Made by a program: the position numbers and the translations under genes. A stretch of DNA of 64,000 nucleotides from Rhypophila decipiens (Eukaryota > Ascomycota > Sordariomycetes > Sordariales > Naviculisporaceae). The first letter of the stretch is position 1. Each line of letters begins with the position of its first letter. Below, in pieces: positions 1 to 9,963 of the stretch. Under the pieces are notes generated by a model. That model did not search any database. It saw only the letters and a list, made by a program, of their open reading frames with translations, and was not told where the DNA came from. The DNA lies in NCBI GenBank assembly GCA_033297075.1, contig MU858195.1, positions 31,370 to 95,369 of the forward strand, read 5' to 3'.

Positions 1-2
1 TT

Positions 3-158
3 CACGACATGTATGCAGATGAGGATGACCGGTCGTTTAGCGATGAAGATGACCTGGAACCTCCTGGAGGTATTATAGACTCGTATGCGCGCGTGGACGA
101 GTACGAATGGACGGGTCTGGACGACAGGGCTTGGAGCAGAACGTCTTCATTGTTGTGA
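3..158 (+). CDS. 3' end of a gene entering from the left edge (acidic C-terminus)
   Basis: An open plus-strand frame runs from the window edge to TGA at 156-158. It encodes about 51 residues with an acidic patch (SFSDEDDLEPPGG) and ends WSRTSSLL. Codon choice (GAC, GAG, ACG, TCG) looks like the coding genes here. It would be convergent with the DUF6536 gene that ends at 319. The opposite strand is also open over 2-208, but reads as a serine-rich complement of GAT/GAC codons, so I prefer the plus strand. The function cannot be told from the tail. Extending the sequence leftwards would settle the strand. Confidence 0.45.
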   Translation, partial: HDMYADEDDRSFSDEDDLEPPGGIIDSYARVDEYEWTGLDDRAWSRTSSLL

Positions 159-318
159 CGCGGAGTGCCAACCTCTTGGCATGCTATGTCACTTGTAGTG
201 TGCTCCATGTAGATAAATACTGAGCACAGCGCTCTCTTCGTTCTCTTACTCTTCAGTACTCAATTGCCATTCATTACCTTTATCTTTCTTATCCATACAC
301 GGCCGCTGACCAAAAGGG

Positions 319-2513
319 TCACCTCGAAGGAGTTGCGATATTATGTGCCGAGAACCCTAGTCCCTCATCATTTTGCTCATTTCCAGAGGCCCCCCAAAGT
401 AAAAGTTCCCCAGCCGCTGCTAGTCTCTCCTCAGGCAACATATCACCTTCCCCTTGACGAAAATGGGAACACGCAGCAACAACGGCTGAGCAAGACCCTA
501 GTAAGGGCATCCCCTCGGTCGGTAACCGTCCCAGAAACCCAGTCAGCACAGCGGGCAGCCAAGCTAAAACGCCCAGTATCAACAGCCAGAATAGAGCTAG
601 ATGTGAGTATCCCGGCGTAAGAATGGCCTCGTCACCCAATCGCTGTCCCTTTTCGTCCCACAGATCGACCTCGGCGAAGAAGAGGCTCTGACCAACGAGC
701 CATTGCAGTCCACCCGAGGCGAGGAGTAGAGGTACGGCGAAACGGTAGGGTAGACTGAGAAATAATGTACCACGCTGGGATGAGTTCTTCCGAGGCTGAG
801 ATACGCGGAGAGATTTGGGTTTCGTGGCGAGGGCGTTCCATTCCAACTCGACCACCATTATTGTTACGAGTGAGTTGTATAAGAGGTAGGTCACTACCAT
901 GCCGAGTTGAGGAAGATTGGCTAGAATGACCAGTTGGAGACGTGTGTGGATAGTGGACGAGGATGCCGTTGTGAGGCGGGGAAGGACCATCGATGTGCGG
1001 CGGAGGGAGTCGATGCCGCGGGAGAATCTGATTTTCAGTTTGAATGTCAGTCAAATGTGCATTTGGAACTAATTACTAAGGAGGGAATAACTAGGCGACT
1101 TACATCGCAGCCATGGAGTTGTCGGTGTAATGCTTCTCGGCCCTCCATGTCTGGGCAAAGCCTGCCGCTACAATAAAGAGGACAAGAAGCCACCAGCGAA
1201 CAGTAAGCCACCACCTCGTACGTCCGGCCGCCTTCCAGAGCCTCCTCTTCTTTCCACCATGATGCTGTACTCCCTCCATCCTTGGCCTGTGTCTGTAGAT
1301 ATTTTTAAAAGTGGTAAAGTCGTAGCTCGCTTCGTCCAGGCCGAAGTCGGATGACGGGGTGCAGAGGTACGAATCAATCACGTCCCCTACCGTCACCAGG
1401 GGAGTGGACTTGTAAAGCATTGACATTGCCGCGAGGAGGACAGCAATCAAAATGTTGCTGCTCGTTGCGAGCCACCAAAATAGAGTGGACGAGATGAGCC
1501 GACATTCCAGCTCGACTCTCTCGCTCAGAGCCCAAGGGCTAAGAACAACGCAGTCGTAGGGTCTGTTGTTTTCCGCGGCTTTGTTTGCAGCTGCTATTTT
1601 GCCCAGGTTTACTTTCCACTCTGATCTCGTTAGGTTGGTTAGACTTGCCGCCCGACATGTAGCGTTGCGATGTATGTTGTCAAAGTAGATCTGGCTGTGA
1701 TCAAACAGATCGCACAGCCAACGTGTTTGTGGAATTGCAGACATTGTCTGCATGACTCCGCGATAGAGGACTGCTCTGCTCGGGTGTTCTGTGTGGCGAG
1801 TGTATGTTTCCCGATTGCAAAGGCTTTCTGCTACAAGAATAACAGAGCGGTAATCATCGGCAAACCCTGTTCCGTAGCGTTGGACCATACCTTCCAGCGT
1901 GATGTTCTCCCACTGTCGGTGTCCACTTGGCTGATATTGCGGTGCATCCGGTGAAGGATATGTACCGGACTCGTGCGTAGAGAAAGACCTGAGAAATTCC
2001 TCCCTCGCAAGGACCGAGACGGTGTAGTCGGATGCTGAAGAGCTGCTGCTGATGGCGCTGTTGCAGACGAGGTGTATTGGTTGTCGCAAGGACAAACATG
2101 ACAAGCCAGAGAATTCTCCGAGGGAGCGAAATGTGTGTCATGTTACGCAAGGACGGAATGCCAATGTCCACGGTGTCATCGCTGCGATGCACTCGATCGA
2201 TCTCCTCTCGGGTGAGAGCTGTCCAGGCTTGAGCCGCAAAGTTGGAAGCAGCTAGCAAGGTCAAGGATGCCGCGGTGATGGCCAGTTGGATCAAGACTTT
2301 TGCCCGATTCACTCGCTGGCACGGCCCAGAAAGGACAGTGACGCTGCCACCTGGGCTTGCGCTGTCATGTCGCATCGTCATGTTTATACTGATTCCAAGA
2401 TTGACTGCTGCGAGTAACGCGGCCAAGACAGCAAGTGTCTTTACTGAGCCCCTCCAACCTTTCATTCCGTTACTGAACCTTTTCCATTGTTTTTTTATGC
2501 TTGCGATCAACAT
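319..2513 (-). pseudogene. DUF6536-type multispanning membrane protein, broken by a frameshift
   Basis: The N-terminal part (2513 to about 2080) has the hallmarks of fungal DUF6536: GWRGSVKTLAVLAALLAAVN, then LSGPCQRV, AASNFAAQAW and IGIPSLRNMTHISLPRRILW. The frame then reads LATTNTP and runs off into unrelated residues. The expected continuation (PIHLVCNSAI, followed by REEFL and ITLEGMVQRYG) lies in another frame from about 2080 down to 1100. An intron (GTAAGT just after GCGAT, acceptor AAATCAG) joins this to the last exon, which carries ANLPQLGMVVTYLLYNSLVT, LPYRFAVPLLL, GGLQWLVGQSLFF and MPLLGSCSAVVAACSH, all as expected for the family. About eight membrane segments are visible. The family's biochemical role is not known to me. 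A short upstream exon before 2513 is possible (residues QRNQESTFDFFHWQHG precede the ATG in frame after an ACACAG acceptor). If the 8-bp loss is real, the gene is dead. An assembly error is the alternative. Confidence 0.8.
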
Positions 2514-3179
2514 TCCGTGTTGCCAGTGGAAAAAGTCGAATGTAGATTCCTGGTTCCTCTGTGTAAGATCAGATAAAGAATTAGTATACGCTCAAGGTGG
2601 GCAGGGGAGAGAAGACGACTCTTGCCACCGGATGCAGAAATTTCGCGACCTGTGGTGGTTCTGGGTTGTTCTTTCGGTTGACGTTTAGGCAATTTGGCCC
2701 CCAAACGAGACTTTATCATCGACCACACAAGTCAACCTCGAAAGTCAGCCCTGAGTATATAGACTTATTTAGGCTAATCGGGTCTACTCCAAGGGCGAAT
2801 CAAATGTAGACGTCAGCCACACATCCTCTTTATTTCTCATCACGAGCCGTCAAAGGACCAAACTTCAATCATAGGCTCATAAATATTTAGGGGGTACAGT
2901 CTGAACGAGGTGACTTCCTGATAATCATATACTTGTTAAAATTGTCCCATATTCGATCCTCGTGTCATTAGCCCTTTAATCCTTGGAAACATGCATGGGC
3001 AGTTGCAGTCAAGCTAGGAAGTGTCGAGGCGGTTCAAATTATATCACGACACCACTTCCCCTCGACTGGCTTGCGTTCGTTTCCCATTTGGCATTAGATC
3101 AGTAAAACTATCGAAACCAAAACACTCGACCCTCCCGTCTTTACCACTCTCTCGTATTCTAACTCAATCCGTTATAGCG
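2514..3179. other. Intergenic, divergent promoters
   Basis: This stretch lies between the divergent DUF6536 gene and the seven-helix membrane protein gene. It is AT-leaning in its right half. I see no gene, tRNA or clear repeat, apart from the possible small upstream exon of the DUF6536 gene near 2540-2730. Confidence 0.5.
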
Positions 3180-3213
3180 ATGGATATCTCTCAATCCGCT
3201 ATAGCGATGGATA
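3164..3213 (+). repeat. 27-bp tandem duplication over the start codon
   Basis: TCAATCCGTTATAGCGATGG and TCAATCCGCTATAGCGATGG recur 27 bp apart, each followed by ATA. Each copy holds an in-frame ATG (3180 and 3207), so the protein could start at either, with MDISQSAIA as the duplicated segment. Confidence 0.85.
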
Positions 3214-4480
3214 ACGCTTTCGGTATACTTTATATGAATATACATATACTTATTTTCCTAGTCATGATGGAGTTGTTCAACTTGACTCTCGTGGGAAAGG
3301 TAATAGGGCACCTACGACGTTGTTCCAGCCGGCGGAACCATATCAAAACAACGAACTTTTCTTTAACCAACGGAGATTCTCCTACCAATGTTACAGTTGT
3401 TAACGCTATTGGGGAATCGATCTTCAGTTACCCAGGCTTGAAACAGATCAGGCTAACTCTCTATGTTGTTCTATTCGGACTGTTTGTTGCCATTTTCGAC
3501 ATTGCCGCTGTGTTAGCCTTCGTCGCAAGTCGAGCTGAATCTTCGATCTACTGGAGATTCGACACGAGCATATTACGCGGCCTTGCTGAAGCCGAGAAGA
3601 GGGACAAGTACGAAATTGCCCGGTCTTTTGGACGCCTTTCGTATGTGACCGCTTTGGCAGGTCTGTTAACCAAAGCGATGGTATTTTTTGTCCTCATAAC
3701 AGTCAGCCACTTGCTTCTGCTTCCCCGTGCGCGCAGGGTCGACCATCAGAGGCGTCGGTTGTCATTGGTGGCAAATGTGGCTCAGATTGCCGTGCTCTTG
3801 TCGCTCATGTTGGCATCCTGGTTCACTGCTTTGAGCTGCTAAGGGCGCCTGAAGCAATCCACGCCTGTTCGCTGCTGACTTTATCATTATCATAGGCGCC
3901 TACGATACACTTTGTCTGATGGGGCTCGAGCGCTGCTGAATCCGCAACCTAGTAGGAATACTACTTCGACTACGAAATCGACATGGGACTATGCAGAGCC
4001 AGCATCGTATACGGATGACGACGTTGGGTACTTCGTACTCGATGTCGCCCACACCCAGGCACGCTATATCAATTCTGCTGTGGTCGGCTGGATGGTTCCG
4101 ATGACGGTTATCTTGACCACTCACCTTGTGCGAAAGATATCACACTCACAACGAGCGGGATTGCCACGGGTAGGTGTATGTCTTTCGTGATGCACATCTT
4201 CATTCTGCTGAAAATGAAAACTTGAATGTAGTCTGCGCGACGGCCGTTGGTCGTTTTCACACGGTGCGTGGTCCCGGGACAGCTGGTGTTCATTGCACTA
4301 TATGCCGTGGAGGTGTTTTTGGGTATATTCCAAGATGACGTCTCGCTTGATGCCTTTGCCGGTGTCATAATTGTGGAGGGCATTTCAACCGTGGTTTCAA
4401 CCTGTGTCGGATTCGGCATGTCGGTCTGGGCGGTGGGCAGGATACTTGATCAGGTGTTGAGCACCGTGACAGCAACTTAA
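3180..4480 (+). CDS. Predicted seven-helix membrane protein, three exons, function unknown
   Basis: Exon 1 starts at ATG 3180 (or in-frame ATG 3207) and carries four hydrophobic segments, including LYVVLFGLFVAIFDIAAVLA and LTKAMVFFVLITVSHLLLL. Exon 2 begins at 3896 after a good branch site and acceptor (GCTGAC...ATCATAG) and reads RLRYTLSDGARALL, then a helix around VGWMVPMTVILTTHLV. The second intron is 4170-4231 (CGG|GTAGGT ... GTAG), phase 0. Exon 3 (4232-4480) has two more helices (LVFIALYAVEVFLGIFQ and AGVIIVEGISTVVSTCVGFG). The exon 1 donor is weak: GTTCAC at 3821 gives the right phase and a 387-residue product, but a GC donor near 3837 is possible. I recognise no family. A seven-helix receptor-like or PTH11-like protein is a guess I do not press. 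The start region lies in a tandem duplication (see findings). Confidence 0.6.
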
Positions 4481-5086
4481 GATAGCCCGTCGCCATTTAC
4501 ACTATCTTGAACTTGCGCGTTGATGAACAGAATCAACAGTATGGAGAAATCATAGGAGGCAATACACAAATTGAGAGTGGCGCATCTAAGTAAACTTGCA
4601 CAGTCGTTTCTTTTCGTTTCATGTGAGAAAACTGGGAATGTTTGCTAACCACGAGGGACCATGGGCACGTGGCTTTTATCGTGGTCCGAGAGAAAGGAAT
4701 ACAGAGATCAACCTGACTCCAACCTCACTGGTAGCGGCGGCCGACAAAAGTCAATATTTACTTGTAAGTTCAGGGATGACTGGCCAGTCTTTGGCTGCTG
4801 AACTTCGGAAAAGGCTTTCCCGGCGGCTGGCCGCGGGTAAGCTAAAGTTAATCGGGTTCAAACTCTTCTTACCATTTCCCACATTCCCAGTGAGTTTCCT
4901 TCTGCCGGCGCCACCTAAACTTTCTCTGGGGGTTTCCACCCACAACACACAAATCGGCAATGAGAAAAAAAAGGGCAAACCCAAAATTCCTTCCCAGCAC
5001 AAACTGTTTGATTTTACGAACCAGCCATTCAGTACTAGCATCACGGCGAAGAACGACCCAGCGGCGTGAAGCAGCGAAACAACACA
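4481..5086. other. Intergenic
   Basis: No supported gene. A 157-codon open frame over 4596-5069 (plus) is compositionally ordinary, has no domain and overlaps the probable promoter of the next gene, so I do not call it. Confidence 0.5.
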
Positions 5087-5950
5087 ATGGCTCCATCATC
5101 GACCACCACAGTGCGCCCAGCAACAACCGCCGACCTCAAAGCCGCCAAATGCCAAGTGTGGAAGGGCGTGCAGTTCCTCAATCTGCGCCTGATAGGGGCG
5201 AACTTCATCAGCCATCTTGTGGCAACCAGCGGCGGTAGACACATCCTATCTCGAGGCCCTAGAGGCGTCAGGCTACCCATCGAAATCTGGTACATAATCA
5301 TCGAGTTCCTCAAAGGCGATTTGAGTTACCCCGGCAGAGTATACCGCTGGGTCAGGAACTCTCCCACGGGCAGCTCCAGAGTCTCTTTTGGGCTATTTGG
5401 AGGTAACCGCTTGGTCAGGACCTATCCCTTAGACTGGTCGAAGGTCCGAGTTTCATTTACTCTGCCAAGCCCAAGGCAGCCGCAATTCTCGTCAACACGC
5501 TCTCTTCGTCTCCATAATCACCAGTTCGGCAGCCGCGATAAGATAACATCGCACGACACTCCCAGCATTAGTCAAGACAAGGTGGCTAGAGCTCGTGACT
5601 CTTGGTCAAAATTGAAATCTTCATCGGTCCCCCAGGATATTGATGTTCCTATCGTCCTTCCCTCTCCAGCAGCGATCCCTAGTCAACCGACTGACGCGCC
5701 GGCTCGGGCTGGTGAGCCGTTCGATCCCATCATCCCTTGTCTCTTTGTAATGGTAGACCAGAATATCTTTCGGAGGGTGGCTAGGGACTGGGTTTTGGGA
5801 AATGGACGGTGCAGTAGGTGTGTGGAGAAGGTTCTTCGGGGAGGGCCTGAAAGGTCATGGAAGACATATGGATTCGAGTTTGAATACACCTTGAAGAAAG
5901 AATACTTCGGTAAGTACTGCGGTCATTGCCGACGGGCAAGAGCAGCCTGA
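5087..5950 (+). CDS. Hypothetical protein with F-box-like LPxEIW motif and C-terminal Cys pairs
   Basis: A single open exon of 287 codons; I take the ATG at 5087 (MAPSSTTTV) over 5066. After about 65 residues comes GVRLPIEIWYIIIEFLKGD, the short amphipathic motif that opens F-box-like domains in many fungal proteins. The middle is Ser/Pro-rich and probably disordered. The C-terminus has two cysteine pairs (GRCSRCVEK and KYCGHCRRA) that could bind zinc. I do not recognise the family. A substrate adaptor of an SCF-type ubiquitin ligase is possible, but without leucine-rich repeats that is weak inference. No intron signals are needed to keep it open. Confidence 0.5.
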   Translation: MAPSSTTTVRPATTADLKAAKCQVWKGVQFLNLRLIGANFISHLVATSGGRHILSRGPRGVRLPIEIWYIIIEFLKGDLSYPGRVYRWVRNSPTGSSRVSFGLFGGNRLVRTYPLDWSKVRVSFTLPSPRQPQFSSTRSLRLHNHQFGSRDKITSHDTPSISQDKVARARDSWSKLKSSSVPQDIDVPIVLPSPAAIPSQPTDAPARAGEPFDPIIPCLFVMVDQNIFRRVARDWVLGNGRCSRCVEKVLRGGPERSWKTYGFEFEYTLKKEYFGKYCGHCRRARAA

Positions 5951-6634
5951 AATGGGCTTGGGCTGATTGGGCCCTCTCATGGCGAACACGGCTTGGGGTT
6001 CTGGTACCAAATTACGGTTTTCTTAGAGGGAACTTGGAATTTCACCCCGTGACTATCCGTTTTGGTTCACACAGCCCTGGCCAAAAGAAAGAATGGGTAG
6101 ATGTGATAAAAAGTGGGAGGATCGGAAGCTTTGGACACACTATCTGGCGGGGACTCGGAAATTGGGTTACAGATGAGGGTGAATTGTGTCTGCTCGGCGG
6201 TGCACGATGGAGCTGGGCTTGGTGCGGGGGGTGTTCTTATTCAGACCATGGGTTGATATCACACTTTTGACACTCTCGCCAAGGAAGAAGATAATGACAG
6301 AGTCAGACTCTCCAGATTTACCACAGTTCAAAGCTGCGTGTTCCCAAACAAAATACTAAACGCCCTATTCAGGATATAGTGCAAGACAGTTGAGAAACAG
6401 ATAATCTATGCCAAATATGCGAGAACATAAAAGCCTTCAGAAGAGGACCGCTGCAAGCAAAGACCGAGATAAAAAGCAAGACCCTAGCACCGTATCTCGG
6501 TAACTCCTTTTCCCCAAAACAATCCGAACAGCAACATGGAGCCCCTGCACCCTAGTACGTGCCTACCACACAGCTGAAACAACCGCCAAGTCCAGCAGAA
6601 GTATTCTGGTCGCAAAACAACCGAGATCTGGGTA
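5951..6634. other. Intergenic
   Basis: No supported gene. The plus strand stays open over 5926-6270, but in a frame that overlaps the preceding CDS and without recognisable features. Confidence 0.45.
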
Positions 6635-6886
6635 ATGGTCTGTATCTTCCAGAACCCGGGAGCGACCTACGACGAGGTCAAGCAAATGATTTCTAATGCA
6701 CGGGAACACGCTGCCCCTGGGGCGAAGGTTTCTGTCGCGGGGCAGCCTGTTTATCCTGATAATCCTACTTCGTGTTTTTTGGCGGGTGCGCAGATGATGG
6801 TGGATTTGGCGAAACAGGCTGGGAATGATGCTGCGCGGGGGATTTTAGGCTTTGACGGGGGAGGTTCAGGATGGATGTTATGCTAA
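6635..6886 (+). pseudogene. Probable C-terminal fragment of an SGNH/GDSL-type hydrolase
   Basis: The 83-residue frame starts MVCIFQNPGATYDEVKQMI and continues with GAKVSVAGQPVYPDN and a cysteine in a segment rich in small residues. In fungal SGNH hydrolases a similar stretch (pattern VSGQPxY...C) lies just before the C-terminal helix. The nucleophile GDS block and the catalytic Asp/His region are not found upstream; before 6600 only stop-rich sequence is seen. This could be a relic left after loss of the 5' part, or the last exon of a gene I cannot assemble. Confidence 0.35.
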
Positions 6887-7179
6887 TTGGGGGTGTGGTG
6901 TTTATGATCGTGATGGGAAAAAGGAAGTCGAAGCTGTCAGATATACAATGTCGTTGCCCCGTCAGAAAATAAACATGTTCTTTATTTACTAGCCCCTTTT
7001 CCACAGTAATCGCCAAGCTAGAGTCCCTGAGGACAATGTCATTGTCATGTGGCGGGTCTTGGCACCCCCTCAAGGTCTCCACATTTGACATCACGCCCCT
7101 CATTTCATTCTTCTCAACATCTTTCGATCGCCTTTACTTACAATTAATTCATCAATATCACCGCAATTCAGCACACAAT

Positions 7180-8244
7180 ATGCAAATCACAGTAATCCCC
7201 GCCTCAACCCGCGTAGCCACGCAAACAATCCGCATCCTCCTCGCGGACCCAAGTGCCTCTGTCGTGGGCTTCTACCGCAATCCAAGTAAAGTGCCCGCCG
7301 AATTCCTATCCAACCCCAAGTTCTCAGCCAAACAAGGCGATATAGAGGATGCTTCCACCTTGGACTTTTCCGGGTCTGATCTCATTCTCAGCATCACGCC
7401 GATGTGGTACGACGGGCGGGATATTATGACCGTTGCCAAGGAGGTTTCTTGGAACGTGAGAAACAAGATCGAGGAAACTTGCGACGATATCCAGAGGTTG
7501 GTAGTATTGAGTAGCATGGGCGGGCAGTATGATGAGGGGACGGTAAGTAGCAGCCTTTAAAGGAGGCCTCCTTTAAAGACCAGGAGAAGACGGATGCTGA
7601 TGATGAGCTAGGGGGCCATCTTGACCAACCACGCTGCCGAGGAGATCATTGGAGCCACAAAGAATGCAAAGGAGGCGGTCATTGTCCGGCCGGCCTACTT
7701 TATGGAGAACTGGGGTGAAGCTGTCGGCACGATCAAGAGCGATGGGTACTTCTTCTCAACCTTTACCCCGGCCTCTTTTCAGATTCCCCACGTAAGTCTT
7801 CCTTTGTTTCTTGACCCTATTTTCACAAATGATTGACAACTGTGACAGATCGCAATTAAAGATATAGCCTCCACCCTAGCAAGCGAACTGCTCTCAATAA
7901 GCGGCGGCACGCACTCCCCTCTACCGGCAGGCTCCAGCCCATATGCGTTGGAGATCCAAGGCCCCAAATACAGCACCGAAGACGTCAAAAGAATCTTTGA
8001 GGAAGTGTCAGGGAAGAAGGACATCCAAGTCAAAGAGATTCCAAAAGAAGGTGTCCAGGGCTTCTACGAAGCAGCGGGTTTTCCTCCCAATGTGGCGAAA
8101 CCTTTTGCTGAGATGAATAATTCCATCATCGAAGGAGGCAAGTTGTTTGAGAGCCCGGAACCGAGGACTAAGGATGTGAGAATTATGAGGACGGAGTTGA
8201 AGGACGTAATTAAGGAGCTGTGGAATGGCGCGGGGAAGGAGTAA
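7180..8244 (+). CDS. NmrA-like NAD(P)-binding protein
   Basis: Three exons: 7180-7542, 7612-7791 and 7849-8244 (donors GTAAGT and GTAAGT, acceptors CTAG and ACAG, all phase 0), giving 312 residues. The product opens with MQITVIPAST, a short strand-loop typical of the Rossmann fold, although the usual GxxGxxG is degraded to PASTRVATQT. It continues with SVVGFYRNPSK, a short Asp-rich turn (KQGDIED), SSMGGQYDEGT and VRPAYFMENWGE, which matches the NmrA/HSCARG (extended SDR) layout. The C-terminal part (IAIKDIASTLASELL, YSTEDVKRIFEEVSGK) fits the family's substrate-binding domain. Members act as NAD(P)(H) sensors or isoflavone-reductase-like enzymes in the cytosol. The specific substrate is unknown. 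The first intron holds a perfect palindrome. Confidence 0.85.
7555..7578. repeat. 24-bp perfect palindrome inside intron 1
   Basis: CTTTAAAGGAGG is followed directly by its reverse complement CCTCCTTTAAAG, with no spacer. It lies 12 nt after the donor of the 69-nt intron of the NmrA-like gene. Confidence 0.9.
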
Positions 8245-8340
8245 GTGCCTTGTTCGGACGACCCGTTATATCTGCTCATCCAGCTTTACGGTTCCCAGCC
8301 GAGTGCATTTTCAACGGATTTCTCATGGGTTATAACCGAA

Positions 8341-8490
8341 GAATAAATGCCTCAACTACTTTGAATAAATACGTTAACTAGCTCGAGTAAATACCTTAAC
8401 TGACTCGAATAAATACCTTGACTAGCTCCAATAAATGCCTTGACTGGTTCGAATAAATGCCTTAACTAGCTCGAGTAAATACCTTGATTG
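8341..8490. repeat. 22-bp minisatellite, about 6.8 copies
   Basis: Tandem units close to GAATAAATGCCTTAACTAGC plus TC repeat with an exact 22-bp period. They vary mostly at purine and pyrimidine transitions (AATAAATRCCTTRACTRGCTC). The same unit family makes up the much larger array at about 35.16-35.97 kb. The array lies 100 bp downstream of the NmrA-like gene. Confidence 0.9.
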
Positions 8491-8913
8491 AAGGCCAAGA
8501 CAGTGGTTTTAGCCAGGGAGACGGCGGTTCTAGCGGTCGCCCTCCTCACCTACTCGCTCCTTCCAAGTTCTGGGGCACCAGCTTCCACATGACAACCAAC
8601 TAACATGAACGCGTGGTTTTCGTCCCAACCACAGCCAAAAGCTTTCATCTAAACCGGTGTGCAATTTAAAACCCCGCAATCAACACTCACCGTGAACTCG
8701 TCAAACCCGAAAGCAGCCCCGCATCGGTGAATTTGATCAACATCGTTTCTCGCCCACAAAAACCTCCTGTTGGCCACATTTAAGCTCCGTCTTCCCAAAA
8801 CTTCCTTGCCTCTTCTAGCTCACGCCTCGCAGTCGCAGCCAACCTTTACATCATCAACTGTTTGTTCTAGAACGCATTCATACCACCATACCACATCATC
8901 TCGAGACCACAAA
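8491..8913. other. Intergenic, promoter of the cysteine-rich gene
   Basis: Contains pyrimidine-rich and CA-rich tracts (CAACTAACATG, CATCATCTCGAGACCACAAAATG) typical of filamentous fungal 5' leaders just before the ATG at 8914. Nothing else is seen. Confidence 0.45.
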
Positions 8914-9963
8914 ATGCACTTCCTTGCGACGGCTGCAACTGGCCTCGCCGCCATTGGCTCTCTTGCGACCCTCGTCCACGCTTCCCCCATCAATTCCGAT
9001 CACTACGACGTCGCCGTTGCGGACCCCGTCCAGAATACAGCGACAAGCACCGTGGGTTCCGGTCAGGGAACCAAGTGCTGCGCTACCGGTTGTTTCTTCT
9101 GCGTAGACCTTGACTGCGAGACCTGCAATAATCAGTGGTTTGTCAGTTATACCCTTTCTCCCCACACTGAGGACGATTCACTTTTACTGACCTTCTCTCG
9201 GTGGCATCTGCCAGGGTCAATTCATTGAATGCTGTACCCTTGATCAAATCCATGCGGTCGGCGGCGGCATTGAACCCTTCCGCGCTAATATGCCAACCGA
9301 CTCTCCCGGTATTGATCCTGACAATGAGGCTGCTGCTGTGAGTTCAAGTGTGGTCATCCAAGAGTCCCTCACCCCCACTCCTCCATCAGTCATTGGACCC
9401 AGGGAGCAGGTCGGATACTGCTGCATGGGTGGCTGCACTTTCTGCGACCCACATCACGGATGCTTCGTCGAGAGAAAGTGCTACTACCCTGATCGACCAC
9501 ACTTTGACCACTGCTGCCTGTACCATAATGGCATGATCTGGCAGTCTGCCACAAGAGACTCGGTCCAAGTTGTTATGGATAACAAGGGTTCTTTTGCTAA
9601 TCCCAAAAAGCCCGTGGAGGCTCGGACTGTCTCTCCTGAGGGCCCGACCCCCGTCACGCAGACGCCAGTCGCGGAAGACAGCAACCCACCCCGAGCGGGC
9701 TACTGTTGCCAAGGTGGCTGTCATTTCTGCAGCGAAGGCCACAGATGCGTCATCGACGACGGTTGCTTCTACCCAAGCAAGCCACAGGTATGCGCCAGTT
9801 CTCGACACCCGTTCAACATCAAAAAAAGATCCTCTTTAGCTAATCATATCTTCTGCACCAGTACGACTATTGCTGCCCATACAACCCTAGTATGGTCTGG
9901 ATCCCCGGTGACATCGAGGACGACGAGGCTGTTGTCCCGGCTGATCCCCCGCAGAGCAACTAA
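8914..9963 (+). CDS. Secreted protein with three cysteine-rich modules
   Basis: Three exons: 8914-9141, 9215-9787 and 9862-9963 (donors GTCAGT and GTATGC, acceptors CCAG and CCAG, phase 0), giving 300 residues. A signal peptide covers about residues 1-21 (FLATAATGLAAIGSLATLVH). Three related modules follow: KCCATGCFFCVDLDCETC...ECC near residue 50; GYCCMGGCTFCDPHHGC...CYYPDRP...DHCC near 145; and GYCCQGGCHFCSEGHRC...CFYPSKP...DYCC near 230. Modules 2 and 3 share YCCxGGCxFCxxxHxC, a C-Y/F-YP-xxP block and a terminal CC followed by M-x-W. The second intron splits module 3 right after KPQ. Linkers are Ser/Thr/Pro-rich. I do not recognise the fold. A wall- or apoplast-acting protein, or an effector candidate, is inference. 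Confidence 0.85.

Noticed and set aside
2..208. Minus-strand 68-codon frame at the left edge
   Set aside because: Ser-rich reading is the complement of Asp/Glu codons of the plus-strand frame, which has the more natural protein composition.
4596..5069. 157-codon plus-strand frame before the F-box-like gene
   Set aside because: Composition like a promoter/UTR, no motif, and it overlaps the leader of the gene at 5087.
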